Made by a program: the position numbers and the translations under genes | Shown: piece after piece, positions 35,525 through 43,384 of the stretch | How positions within the stretch are numbered: position 1 is the first letter of the stretch | Layout of the letters: the number at the start of each line of letters is the position of its first letter | Origin: Proteobacteria bacterium UBA981 | Lineage (GTDB): Bacteria; Pseudomonadota; Gammaproteobacteria; Ga0077536 | Assembly (NCBI GenBank): GCA_002292285.1 | Contig: DBBP01000021.1 | Location: forward strand, 1 to 64,000 | Length of the DNA stretch: 64,000 nt | Direction: 5' to 3' | Notes under the pieces: generated by a model | Told to the model about the DNA's origin: nothing | The model's database searches: none | The model's input: the letters and a program-made list of their open reading frames with translations, nothing else

Positions 35525-35892
35525 GAGAATTCACAGTTGTTCCTATACATGATAAGTAACTTGTATACGTTCACCGCTGCCTTTCGGTTTACTTCGTCGC
35601 GGCGACGCCGCCCTACAAATGCAGCTGGCTTTAACTGTGGTCGGAGAAACCCACGGTTGCTTTTGCACCAACTGATCAGCGCAGCGCTGATGTATCGAGA
35701 AAATAGCTCTCCGCTATCTATGTCGAACAACCGAGTTGACTGCGAGCGTTAATGCCGCGCGACTTGTTGCCGGCTGCAAAGTGCATTGCACGACTGGCCA
35801 CGGGGGTATTTACCCGTGTTTACGCAGGTCGTCGAAGGCACTCGTGACGTTAAACACCGGTTGCTGGTGACCGAGGCTGACTCGCTCGATGC
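35525..35892. other. ahcY upstream region
   Basis: No gene is recognised between ahcY and the end of the photolyase gene. On the minus strand TGATCA (35678-35673) is followed by CGTG after 17 bases, a weaker form of the ECF element seen elsewhere. It lies about 130 bases upstream of the ahcY start. Confidence 0.3.
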
Positions 35893-37362
35893 TCAGCTCG
35901 GGATTTTTTTGCCCATTTCCCTATACGCCGTCAGCGCTCGTGCGCGGGCATCGGCGTGGTCAACTATGGGCAGTGGGTAGTCGCGACCAAGGCAAACGCC
36001 CGCCGCATCCAGTATTTCGCTCGAAGCATGCCACGGTTCGTGCACATACTTTAGCGGCAGACCGGACAATTCGGGAACCCAACGGTAAACATACGCACCC
36101 GTTTTATCGAATTTCTTACCCTGCAGAATCGGATTGAATATTCTGAAGTAAGGTGCCGCGTCTGCACCGCACCCGGCGACCCATTGCCAGCCAGCGGAAT
36201 TATTCGCCAGATCTGCATCTACCAGCGTGTCCCAGAACCAGCGCGCGCCGTCTTGCCAGGGAATAAGTAAATGTTTGACCAGAAACGAAGCAACCACCAT
36301 ACGGACACGATTATGCATCCATCCGGTTTGCCACAGCTGACGCATGCCCGCATCAACGATCGGATAGCCGGTCTGGCCGTTCTGCCAACTTTCGAGTGCG
36401 GCCGGATCCCGGCGCCAGGGGAACGCCGCGAAACTGGCCCGGAACGGAGTAACTGGCAGTTCTGGCTGATAGTGCAGCAGGTAGTAAGAGAACTCTCGCC
36501 ACCCGAGTTGCCTGAGAAATGCTTCCGCATCTGAGCTTGTTGAAGGGTTCTGCAGAAGATGGTTATGCAATATGTGCCACACCTCGCGCGGACTAATTTC
36601 TCCAAAGCGCAAATGCGCTGAAAGGCCGGACGTGGCTTCGGCATGGGGCAGGTCTCGTGCGTTTCTGTATCGACTCAGGCGATTGGCCAGAAATTCTTCA
36701 ACACAGGCGCGTGCGCCCTGTTCGCCGGGCATCCATAAGCCCTTGAACCCCTTTGACCAATCAGGTGCACGCGGGATTAACTGGAGTGCCTCGAGCGCCT
36801 CGGAACGAACATTGCCGGGATAAAACACAGGGCTGCGTGGGCATGCCAATGGCAGGCCGGGATCAGGTGCTCTTAACAGTGTTTTCCAATACGGAGTAAA
36901 CACCTGGAACGGATCACCCTTACGATTGCGAATTGCCTCGGGCTGAAATAACAGTGCCCCGCGGTGGCTGATCAAACCTCCTCCCCTCGAGGCGAGCTCA
37001 ACACTGATCTGCTTCTCAGTTTGCATGCCATGCGGCTCCGCGCTGGCGCCACAGTGCACCGCGCATGCGTCGGTTTCTGTGATGAGAGCGGATAACGCGT
37101 GCAGCGCCGGACCGCGGCGAAGAACCAGGCGCCCACCAAGTGCTTCGAGGCTAGCTGCAAGCGCAGCCAAACTATGATGGAGCCACCAGCGGCTCGCGCC
37201 ACCCAACGCCCACTGAGTAGTCGGGCCCTGCTCATCAAGGACGTAACAGGCAATCAACGGCCGGCCCGACGCAGCAGCCGCTACGAAGGGGCGATGATCG
37301 GACAGTCTTAAATCGGACCGAAACCAGACGATGACGGGCTCAGAATTGCCGGTTGAAGTCAT
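35893..37362 (-). CDS. phrB: Deoxyribodipyrimidine photolyase (cryptochrome/photolyase family)
   Basis: This 489-residue flavoprotein repairs UV-induced pyrimidine dimers with light. The N-terminal alpha/beta domain (VIVWFRSDLRLSDHRPFVAA) binds the antenna cofactor. The C-terminal FAD domain shows FLRQLGWREFSYYLLHYQPE, GQTGYPIVDAGMRQLWQTGWMHNRVRM and LADNS-like NNSAGWQWVAGCGADAAPYFRIFNP, all characteristic of class I CPD photolyases. Photolyase genes are common members of RpoE-ChrR regulons, but no TGATC-N16-CGT element is seen in the 73-base gap upstream. Confidence 0.95.
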   Translation of the reverse strand: MTSTGNSEPVIVWFRSDLRLSDHRPFVAAAASGRPLIACYVLDEQGPTTQWALGGASRWWLHHSLAALAASLEALGGRLVLRRGPALHALSALITETDACAVHCGASAEPHGMQTEKQISVELASRGGGLISHRGALLFQPEAIRNRKGDPFQVFTPYWKTLLRAPDPGLPLACPRSPVFYPGNVRSEALEALQLIPRAPDWSKGFKGLWMPGEQGARACVEEFLANRLSRYRNARDLPHAEATSGLSAHLRFGEISPREVWHILHNHLLQNPSTSSDAEAFLRQLGWREFSYYLLHYQPELPVTPFRASFAAFPWRRDPAALESWQNGQTGYPIVDAGMRQLWQTGWMHNRVRMVVASFLVKHLLIPWQDGARWFWDTLVDADLANNSAGWQWVAGCGADAAPYFRIFNPILQGKKFDKTGAYVYRWVPELSGLPLKYVHEPWHASSEILDAAGVCLGRDYPLPIVDHADARARALTAYREMGKKIPS

Positions 37363-37435
37363 TTCGTGCCGCGGAAAAACGCGTGCGGCGCCGCAGCTGG
37401 CACAGCCATCATTCGATCAGAGGCAGTGCTGTGAG

Positions 37436-38602
37436 CTAATAGCTACGCGGTAGATCAAGCACTTTCTCGGCGATAAAACATTTGATGAGTTGCTCGGAGA
37501 CCGGAGCGATACGCGTGACGGTGACTTCGCGGAGCAGGCGCTCGACGTGGTACTCCCTGGCATAACCGAAGCCGCCGTGAGTCAACACCGCATTCAGGCA
37601 AGCATCGTGAGCAGCCTTTGCGCCGAGATATTTCGCTGCATTCGCTTCGGCACCACAGGGACGGTCGTTGTCGTATAGCCAGGCCGCCTTCATGGCGATC
37701 GCGTAGGCCGCCTCAAGATGCATCCAGTCTTCTGCCAGGGGATGTTGAATGCCTTGATTCATGCCAATCGGGCGATCGAAGACCACCCGCTCACCGGCGT
37801 ATTTGGCTGCACGGGCGAGCGCATCCTGGCCGATACCGATCGCTTCGCAAGCCACCAGAACGCGCTCAGGATTGAGACTATGCAGGATATAGCCGAAGCC
37901 CTTGCCTTCCTCGCCAATCAGGTCTTCGTCGGGGATGAACAAGTTGTCGATGAACACCGCATTCGAATCGACCGCCTTGCGGCCCATTTTGGGAATGCGC
38001 TTGATTTCCATTTTTTCACGATCGATATCCGTATAGAAAACACTGATGCCATCAGTCGGGCGCTTGCTGTCTTCGAAGCGGCTGGTGCGCGCCAGCAACA
38101 TAATTTTGTTGGCAACCTGGGCCGTAGAAGTCCAAACCTTCTGGCCATTGACGACATAGCCGCCGTCGACTTTCTCAGCAAAAGTGCTGATGCGCGTCGT
38201 GTTCAGTCCGGCATCCGGCTCGGTAACACCAAAGCAACACTGATCATCGCCTGCAACCAGGCGCGGAACCCAGCGTGCTTTCTGTGCGTCGCTGCCGAAC
38301 ACCACGATTGGATGGGGGCCGAACAGGTTGATATGAATCGTTGATGCCGCCGCGTAGCCGCCGCCATGGTTGCAGACCTCACGCATCATGATGGCCGCCT
38401 CAGTCACGCCGAGGTTCGCGCCACCGTAGGCTTCAGGCATCGTGATGCCGAGCCAGCCGGCTTCCGCCATGGCGCGATGGAAAGCGTGGGGGAATTCACC
38501 GTCGTCGTCCCGTTCCAGCCAATAGTCTGCATCGAAACGACTGACGACGGCCGCCACAGCATCCTTTATCGCGCGTTGCTCATCGGTTAAGTCGAAGTCC
38601 AA
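37436..38602 (-). CDS. Acyl-CoA dehydrogenase
   Basis: This 388-residue acyl-CoA dehydrogenase has all family blocks: LGITMPEAYGGANLGVTE, CCFGVTEPDAGLNTTRI (FAD/substrate motif), GYVVNGQKVWTSTA, and the C-terminal GGFGYAREYHVERLLREV. It would introduce an alpha-beta double bond into an acyl-CoA using FAD. The start is TTG 38602, with GAGGA upstream. It precedes the photolyase gene by 73 bases on the same strand. Confidence 0.92.
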   Translation of the reverse strand: MDFDLTDEQRAIKDAVAAVVSRFDADYWLERDDDGEFPHAFHRAMAEAGWLGITMPEAYGGANLGVTEAAIMMREVCNHGGGYAAASTIHINLFGPHPIVVFGSDAQKARWVPRLVAGDDQCCFGVTEPDAGLNTTRISTFAEKVDGGYVVNGQKVWTSTAQVANKIMLLARTSRFEDSKRPTDGISVFYTDIDREKMEIKRIPKMGRKAVDSNAVFIDNLFIPDEDLIGEEGKGFGYILHSLNPERVLVACEAIGIGQDALARAAKYAGERVVFDRPIGMNQGIQHPLAEDWMHLEAAYAIAMKAAWLYDNDRPCGAEANAAKYLGAKAAHDACLNAVLTHGGFGYAREYHVERLLREVTVTRIAPVSEQLIKCFIAEKVLDLPRSY

Positions 38603-38682
38603 AGCTGTCTGTCCTCGCTAAAAAATCTCGGCGCCGCAGCGCGAAAGCCCGGGATTATATGATGCGCCGTAGCGAATGCACC

Positions 38683-38706
38683 GGGGTTACGTCTTCACAT
38701 TTCACA
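38683..38706 (+). repeat. Left arm of imperfect inverted repeat (24 bp)
   Basis: The arm begins GGGGTTACGTCTTCACATTT. It pairs in 21 of 24 positions with the reverse complement of 39546-39569 (which reads GGGGTCAAGTCTTCACAATT on the other strand). The two arms flank the decayed block of about 0.9 kb. Confidence 0.7.
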
Positions 38707-38859
38707 AGTTCTCACCCTGTGAACGCCCTTCGGAATGGGGGTGTTACCCCTGCACAGTGTGCCAGATTTATTCAATACGGAAGAAAAATCCACGTGACCA
38801 GTCTTGCTGCCCCGGTGCGGCACATGGAAGACAAAGACTTGAACATCCGGTGGAAATAT

Positions 38860-38991
38860 TCAGGTCTTGGTAGAGTGGAATTCATAGTGCCCGCCATCTC
38901 GCAGCATGGTGGACAACACGCGACATAGATGCCGACCCAATGCGCGGGTCGCCTGCTTGAGTGTTTCGCCCGGTACGCGTTTGTTCTCGTA
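38860..38991 (-). pseudogene. Possible transposase (IS110-like) C-terminal remnant
   Basis: This 43-codon open stretch on the minus strand ends TLKQATRALGRHLCRVLSTM-LRDGGHYEF, which recalls the C-terminal helix of IS110-family transposases (x-R-x-L-x-x-V-L-x-x-M-x-R-D-G-x-x-Y). It is interrupted by TAG upstream. The resemblance is from memory and short, so this is tentative. Confidence 0.3.
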
Positions 38992-39065
38992 CTAGCGTTG
39001 GGGCAAACGCCATTTCGGGGCGTCGGTACATAGCCATCCGCCTTAGAACCCCTCCATCGAGCAGG

Positions 39066-39500
39066 TCATTCGCAACGATAGCGTACAGTGGCACCGGCAT
39101 CACCGCTGGCGATGTTGCCGAATGTCAGTTCACCCTCACCGGTGAGCACGCCTTCTTCGCGATGCACGTGCAACGGGTGGCCGTCGCGCGGGATCACATG
39201 GGTGCCATTGATACTGTCATCCTTGAGCTGAAAACGACCATGATGAAAGGCAATCTCGGCGTGTCGGCGCGACGTGAAACGACTGCCGGTGACAATATCG
39301 GTGCCCGCGATACGCCCGATTGTGCAGTGACGCCGGCCGTCGTCTATTCGATACTCTCCACCTTCGTGTTCAAGAACAAGACGGGTATGATCCTGCGACG
39401 TCGGCTCTGCGACATGAAACGTAGTCACGTCTTCGCTTTCTTCCCAGGCCAACTTGTAGACGCCGAAGTCCCGGCCATCAAGGCGCCAGGGGCAGGTCAT
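39066..39500 (-). pseudogene. FHA-domain protein, truncated remnant
   Basis: This frame of about 144 residues contains a forkhead-associated domain: CTIGRIAGTDIVTGSRFTSRRHAEIAFHHGRFQLKDDSINGTHV carries the G-R, S-R-x-H and N-G-T signature residues of phosphothreonine recognition. The first 40 residues (WRLDGRDFGVYKLAWEE) look like the end of a cyclase catalytic domain that in homologues precedes the FHA domain. Its ATG at 39500 lies exactly in a repeat (TCACATTTCACAAGT, also at 38695-38709). I infer that the 5' part of a cyclase-FHA gene was lost by recombination. Expression is doubtful. Confidence 0.55.
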
Positions 39501-39514
39501 CACATTTCACAAGT
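39500..39514 (+). repeat. Direct repeat copy (TCACATTTCACAAGT)
   Basis: These 15 bases are identical to 38695-38709. The similarity continues after a short gap (TTCTCACCCTGTGAAC at 38709-38724 versus TTCTCGCCCCATGAAC at 39521-39536). Confidence 0.75.
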
Positions 39515-39545
39515 GACTGGTTCTCGCCCCATGAACTCAAGAGTG

Positions 39546-39569
39546 TGTGAATTGTGAAGACTTGACCCC
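39546..39569 (-). repeat. Right arm of imperfect inverted repeat (24 bp)
   Basis: This is the partner of 38683-38706 with 21 of 24 matching positions. It ends GACTTGACCCC on the plus strand. Confidence 0.7.
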
Positions 39570-39662
39570 TGCTGCTGCTCATGCGCAACTTTCATCCCGC
39601 TGTTCGCTTTTAGCCGTACCTCAATGTGGAAAACGCGTCCGGCTTGGCATCGTCCTAAGGGC

Positions 39663-39712
39663 GTCCTAAGGGGACAGATTTATTTGACCAAATAAATCTG
39701 TCCCCTTAGGAC
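39663..39712. repeat. Perfect 24-bp-arm palindrome (REP-like), copy 1
   Basis: The arms are GTCCTAAGGGGACAGATTTA-TTTG (39663-39686) and its exact reverse complement (39689-39712), with 2 bases between. The central 42 bases recur at 53930-53975. A partial extra CGTCCTAAGGG copy stands directly before it. It resembles repetitive extragenic palindromes and sits at the truncated 5' edge of a PEP-CTERM fragment. Confidence 0.85.
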
Positions 39713-40042
39713 GAGAGCGTCTCCGGAAACGAAATATCGTCTATCGGGATCTCGTTTTTTGACGTGACGGATGGGACGACAATGCCGGACGCACTGAGTT
39801 CGACTGCTCCGCTTTCTTCTCAGAGCCAATACGATGCGTTCGCGACCGGATATTCGAGCAGCGGAACGGTGCCAGGCGGTCGGCGACTTCTTTTCTGGGA
39901 AACAATCAACGGTAGCAACCACTTCAGACAGGGAACGTTATCCAGCTTCACCCTCTCGCGAGCAGTTCCCGAACCCGCCTCCCTCGCCCTCATGGGTATC
40001 GCCTTGGCGGGCGTTGGGTTCAAGCGACGCAAAGCTATTTAG
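39710..40042 (+). pseudogene. PEP-CTERM protein, C-terminal fragment
   Basis: The frame is open from the edge of the palindromic repeat to the stop at 40042 and encodes about 110 residues. It ends with VPEPASLALMGIALAGVGFKRRKAI, a textbook PEP-CTERM sorting tail (PEP motif, hydrophobic helix, basic end). There is no signal peptide or upstream part: a TAG lies inside the palindrome. An internal GTG at 39764 could start a 92-residue product, but it would lack export. I read it as the 3' remnant of a surface-protein gene. No exosortase gene is in the window. Confidence 0.6.
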
Positions 40043-40065
40043 GCGCATCGAGCCATCGCAATCAG

Positions 40066-40092
40066 AGACTCGCTTCGGCGGGTTTCTTTTTG
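40066..40092 (+). terminator. Rho-independent terminator after the PEP-CTERM fragment
   Basis: The stem AGACTCGC/GCGGGTTT closes a TTCG loop (two G-T pairs) and is followed by TTTCTTTTT. It lies 24 bases after the stop at 40042. Confidence 0.65.
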
Positions 40093-40287
40093 CCTGGCAC
40101 CTGGCAGCTCATGGGCGGTCGCGTCGGTCACAGGCACTACGCCGAGCGCCTGCCTCTCCTTAGGTGGCTCTGTTTATCCTGGCCCCTTTGCATTTCCTTT
40201 CCCGACAACCGCAAATGATTGAGTCATTCTCAAGACGCTTCGTCGGGCACCACGACAGAACGCTGCTACGCCTAGATACAATTCCGC

Positions 40288-41514
40288 TTATGCGGCTGCG
40301 TACAGGCGGGTTGACGGTTTGAACAGCGCCCAGCTGAACCAAAACAATTTGTTGAAGTGCGGCACCGCATCGAGCCGCTCGCCTGCCAAACTCCCTTCTA
40401 CAGCGAGCCCGGTGGCATCCCAGCGGGTGCCCGTGCCACGGTCGGCAGCAATACCCGGACCCGCTTCGACCGCATCGAATTCGAGAAGCTGGCCGGCGAC
40501 CTGGCGCGAAAATACCGCCGCAACGTCATGCTCGCGATCGCGCATCACCACGATCGAATCGCCGCCGACTTGATCATTGATCACCCCGTCAGCGGTGTCC
40601 TGCTTGAGCGGATAGCCGACCGCTTCGCCTTTGATATCAACCCCCACCACAAAGGCCATTGCCGGCAGGCGTTTATCGATCGCGCCGCGCACGCGATGCC
40701 ACGGTGCCGTACGTCCTGACAGGCGCGAGATTGGAATCATCAATTGCAGCATCAAGGCGACCAGTCGATCACGGAACTCGCGCGGTGGTGAATCGTAAAG
40801 CGTAGTTTGCGGATAGAGCGTGAGCCAATCTTCCCAGCGCGCCATCACCACCGGGTACATTTTCAGGTTTTGCCCCAGCGCTGGACCGGCAATGACTTCC
40901 GCGCTGAGCTGTTGGATATAGTTTCCACTGGGTGCATCGTAATAGATGATGTTGTTGTTATAGGCCGTTACGCACTCCAGTGAGAGGGGCGTTCCGTTCA
41001 GCACCGGTTCAAAAGCGGTCGCGCTATTGCAGAGTATGCAATAGGAGATCATCAGATCGCGCTCACCGACCTGATCATGAAAGTAGTGTGGCCGCGCAAT
41101 TTGATCGCGGCGATAGGCAACAGCGACGTCACCAACACTCACGCCTAAGATCACTTCGTCATCGTCAATGACTTTGGCCGCAGCGTCGCCGCGCAAGTGC
41201 TCTGCCGCGCCTGGCGGAGCCATCACTATCGGGACGTAACCCGTCCAAAACATCATCGCCGTCATAGCGCTGAAGGCGACCATCGCGTAAAGCAAATGCG
41301 GTTGTCCGTTACGAACTGCGACGAGCGCACTGACCAGCGCCACGATGGAACAGATTGCCGCAAATCCCCAGAATTGTTTGCGACGCTGGTGGATGAATAT
41401 CTGCCTCTCGCGAGTCAGATTCACCAGATCAATAGTCAGAGGTGAGAATGGCAGTAACGTGGCGAGAAGCGCACCCGCTGCGCAAATAAATCCGATTATT
41501 CCCACTGCACTCAT
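40288..41514 (-). CDS. DUF3179 domain-containing membrane protein
   Basis: This 408-residue protein has about four N-terminal membrane segments (to residue 110) followed by a DUF3179 domain. The domain shows VILGVSVGDVAVAYRRDQIARPH, then ISYCILCNSATAFEPVLNG (conserved C-x-L-C-x-S), then MARWEDWLTLYPQTTLY. The ATG at 41514 has GAGGAG upstream. Function of the family is unknown; the paired Cys suggests metal or redox chemistry. The domain lies on one side of the membrane, side not determined. Confidence 0.85.
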   Translation of the reverse strand: MSAVGIIGFICAAGALLATLLPFSPLTIDLVNLTRERQIFIHQRRKQFWGFAAICSIVALVSALVAVRNGQPHLLYAMVAFSAMTAMMFWTGYVPIVMAPPGAAEHLRGDAAAKVIDDDEVILGVSVGDVAVAYRRDQIARPHYFHDQVGERDLMISYCILCNSATAFEPVLNGTPLSLECVTAYNNNIIYYDAPSGNYIQQLSAEVIAGPALGQNLKMYPVVMARWEDWLTLYPQTTLYDSPPREFRDRLVALMLQLMIPISRLSGRTAPWHRVRGAIDKRLPAMAFVVGVDIKGEAVGYPLKQDTADGVINDQVGGDSIVVMRDREHDVAAVFSRQVAGQLLEFDAVEAGPGIAADRGTGTRWDATGLAVEGSLAGERLDAVPHFNKLFWFSWALFKPSTRLYAAA

Positions 41515-41712
41515 AGATTGCTCCTCGCTGACGAAACCGTCGTGGCACGCCCTTCTTAGGACAATTTGGCCATTAAAGGCTATTAATGACTCACAAAGGA
41601 TAGTCTAATTCGAGCAATTGCAACAACGAATCGCAGAATCATGGCGCTGCCAGTTACGGGATTCAGACGCCGTGCTGCGAATCGCAACTAGAAACAGTCA
41701 ACGGAAACTCTG

Positions 41713-42468
41713 ATGACCGAACACCAGAAGACTGAGGATTTACTCGACATCCGTGCGGCGGCGGCGCTGCTAAAAGTCAGCGAAACGTCGCTCAGACGCT
41801 GGACGACAGCGGGGAAATTACCCTGCTTACGCATTGGAGGACGACGCGAGCGACGCTTTCGACGCGAAGATCTGGTCGATTTCATGTCGGCCAACGCGTC
41901 GTCGCCCGGAAGCTCCCACCCAGGCTCGGCTGCCAGCATAGAAGACGTTGAGATCCCCTGGGGCCAACATGTGTGTGCCTTTTATGAAAGCGACCGCGGC
42001 TTCGGAAAGATCGGGATCCCGTTCATCCGGCAGGGTTTGGAACGCGATGAACGCTGTTTCGTTGTGGCAGGAAATGCCGTTTGGGACGAACTCAAATCTG
42101 ATCTGAGGAAGAGTTGTGATGACTTTGACGTCCGCCACCAAGCGGGCCAACTCACCCGTCGGAACGCGAGCACCAATCCCGCAGAGGTCTACGACTATTT
42201 CGAAGATGCCTTCCTCGAGGCGACACGTTCCGGTGCTACGCGTCTGCGTGTCCTGGGCGACATGGCGGCCTTTCTGGATGCCGGCTCATCGATCGCGGCG
42301 CTGCTTGAGTTCGAGCGACGCTACAACGAGACCCTCGCGCATCGATTTGCAGTGATTAGCGTGTGCCAGTACGACGCCCGGCGTTTCTCAGGTCTTGGCG
42401 TCCTGGGCGCATTGAAATGCCACGAAGACACGCAGCGCTATCCATTGGCCCGGTTTCTGGGGATCTGA
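41713..42468 (+). CDS. Excisionase-type HTH fused to MEDS sensory domain (DcmR-like regulator)
   Basis: This 251-residue regulator has a MerR/excisionase-like helix-turn-helix at residues 8-58 (DIRAAAALLKVSETSLRRWTTAGKLPCLRIGGRRERRFRREDLVDFM). From about residue 80 (WGQHVCAFYESDRGFGKIGIPFIRQGLERDERCFVVAG) it has the MEDS domain found in DcmR, the repressor of dichloromethane dehalogenase, and in methanogen/methylotroph regulators. It probably binds DNA in response to a small ligand. It stands alone, divergent from the DUF3179 gene. The signal and target are unknown. Confidence 0.82.
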   Translation: MTEHQKTEDLLDIRAAAALLKVSETSLRRWTTAGKLPCLRIGGRRERRFRREDLVDFMSANASSPGSSHPGSAASIEDVEIPWGQHVCAFYESDRGFGKIGIPFIRQGLERDERCFVVAGNAVWDELKSDLRKSCDDFDVRHQAGQLTRRNASTNPAEVYDYFEDAFLEATRSGATRLRVLGDMAAFLDAGSSIAALLEFERRYNETLAHRFAVISVCQYDARRFSGLGVLGALKCHEDTQRYPLARFLGI

Positions 42469-42602
42469 GTTTCGGCAGGCAGGGGGCGAATCGCCCGACT
42501 TGAGAATCTTCGCGTACGGAAAGAGCACGTCGGAAAGGCGCGATCCTGCGCACACATGGCGGGAACTCGCCCGCCAATAGCACGGTCACCATCGCTGGCG
42601 CG

Positions 42603-43367
42603 CTAAACCTGGCGGCGCAGAAACTCATTCATCACGGTCGCAACGAAAACGGGCGCCTCCTGTTGCGGATAATGTCCCGCGTTACCGCACAATGCTATTT
42701 CTGCGTTCGGGTACCATTTTTTGAACGTTGTTTCAGCGGTCGCGAGCGTGAAGGGCTCCATGTCGAATTCGCCGATGATAACCAGCATCGGCGTGGTATT
42801 GCCGTCGATGTCGGATAAAAAACCCATGTCCGTGAGATTCTTGAGATAGGCTGTCTGGGCGACCTGGCTGCGCGTCGCGCGCGTCTGGCGAATCTTAAAA
42901 TCCACCCACTCACGGCATAAGCGCGAACCCGTCAATGCATCAAAGGCCTCGGCGAGCAGGCCGTTGTCGTCTATGGACCCACTGATGATGGCGAACCCTT
43001 CCGGCGTGAAACTCAGTCCACTTGCTGCGACCGGTGTATTCAGCACCGCAGATTTGATGCGTTCGCCGCCGTCCAACACCACGCGCTGAGCAAGCATGCC
43101 GCTCATTGAGTGGCCGACGATGTGAAACCGCTGCCAGCCCAGATTGTCAGCTAAGGCAAGAATGTCGCGCGCCGCTTCGGTGGGTGTGAACTCGCCGGGC
43201 AAATTCCGCGACTCACCGTAACCGCGCACCTCGGTGAACGCGTAAGTAAACGTCTTCGTATCAAAAAAGTTACGCGCGAAATTCCACGTGTCGCGGCAAC
43301 CGTAAAAATCATGCATGACGATCACGCCTTCGTCGCCATGCCCGTAAAGTTCGTGTCCAAGTATCAT
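42603..43367 (-). CDS. Alpha/beta-fold hydrolase
   Basis: This 254-residue alpha/beta hydrolase has VIVMHDFYGCRDTWNFARNFF (oxyanion strand), EVRGYGESRNLPGEF, the nucleophile elbow VGHSMSGML (G-H-S-M-S, fifth residue Ser rather than Gly), LVIIGEFDMEPF (acid) and CGNAGHYPQQEAP (His). It lies 17 bases after the amidase gene on the same strand and is probably co-transcribed. Substrate unknown. Confidence 0.85.
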   Translation of the reverse strand: MILGHELYGHGDEGVIVMHDFYGCRDTWNFARNFFDTKTFTYAFTEVRGYGESRNLPGEFTPTEAARDILALADNLGWQRFHIVGHSMSGMLAQRVVLDGGERIKSAVLNTPVAASGLSFTPEGFAIISGSIDDNGLLAEAFDALTGSRLCREWVDFKIRQTRATRSQVAQTAYLKNLTDMGFLSDIDGNTTPMLVIIGEFDMEPFTLATAETTFKKWYPNAEIALCGNAGHYPQQEAPVFVATVMNEFLRRQV

Positions 43368-43384
43368 CGTTAAACCCTGAATAG

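Larger units (their letters stand above)
38603..39065. other. Intergenic stretch with repeat and transposase-like remnant
   Basis: This gap holds the left arm of an imperfect inverted repeat (38683-38706) and a short minus-strand frame resembling a transposase C-terminus (38860-38991). No intact gene is present. Confidence 0.4.

Noticed and set aside
35525..35700. Possible SAH riboswitch upstream of ahcY
   Set aside because: The expected conserved core of the SAH riboswitch was not found by eye; only stem-forming GC-rich bits are present.
37396..37419. TGATCG upstream of the photolyase gene as another RpoE promoter
   Set aside because: No CGTR box at 16 or 17 bases spacing, and the site lies inside the neighbouring gap near the acyl-CoA dehydrogenase stop.
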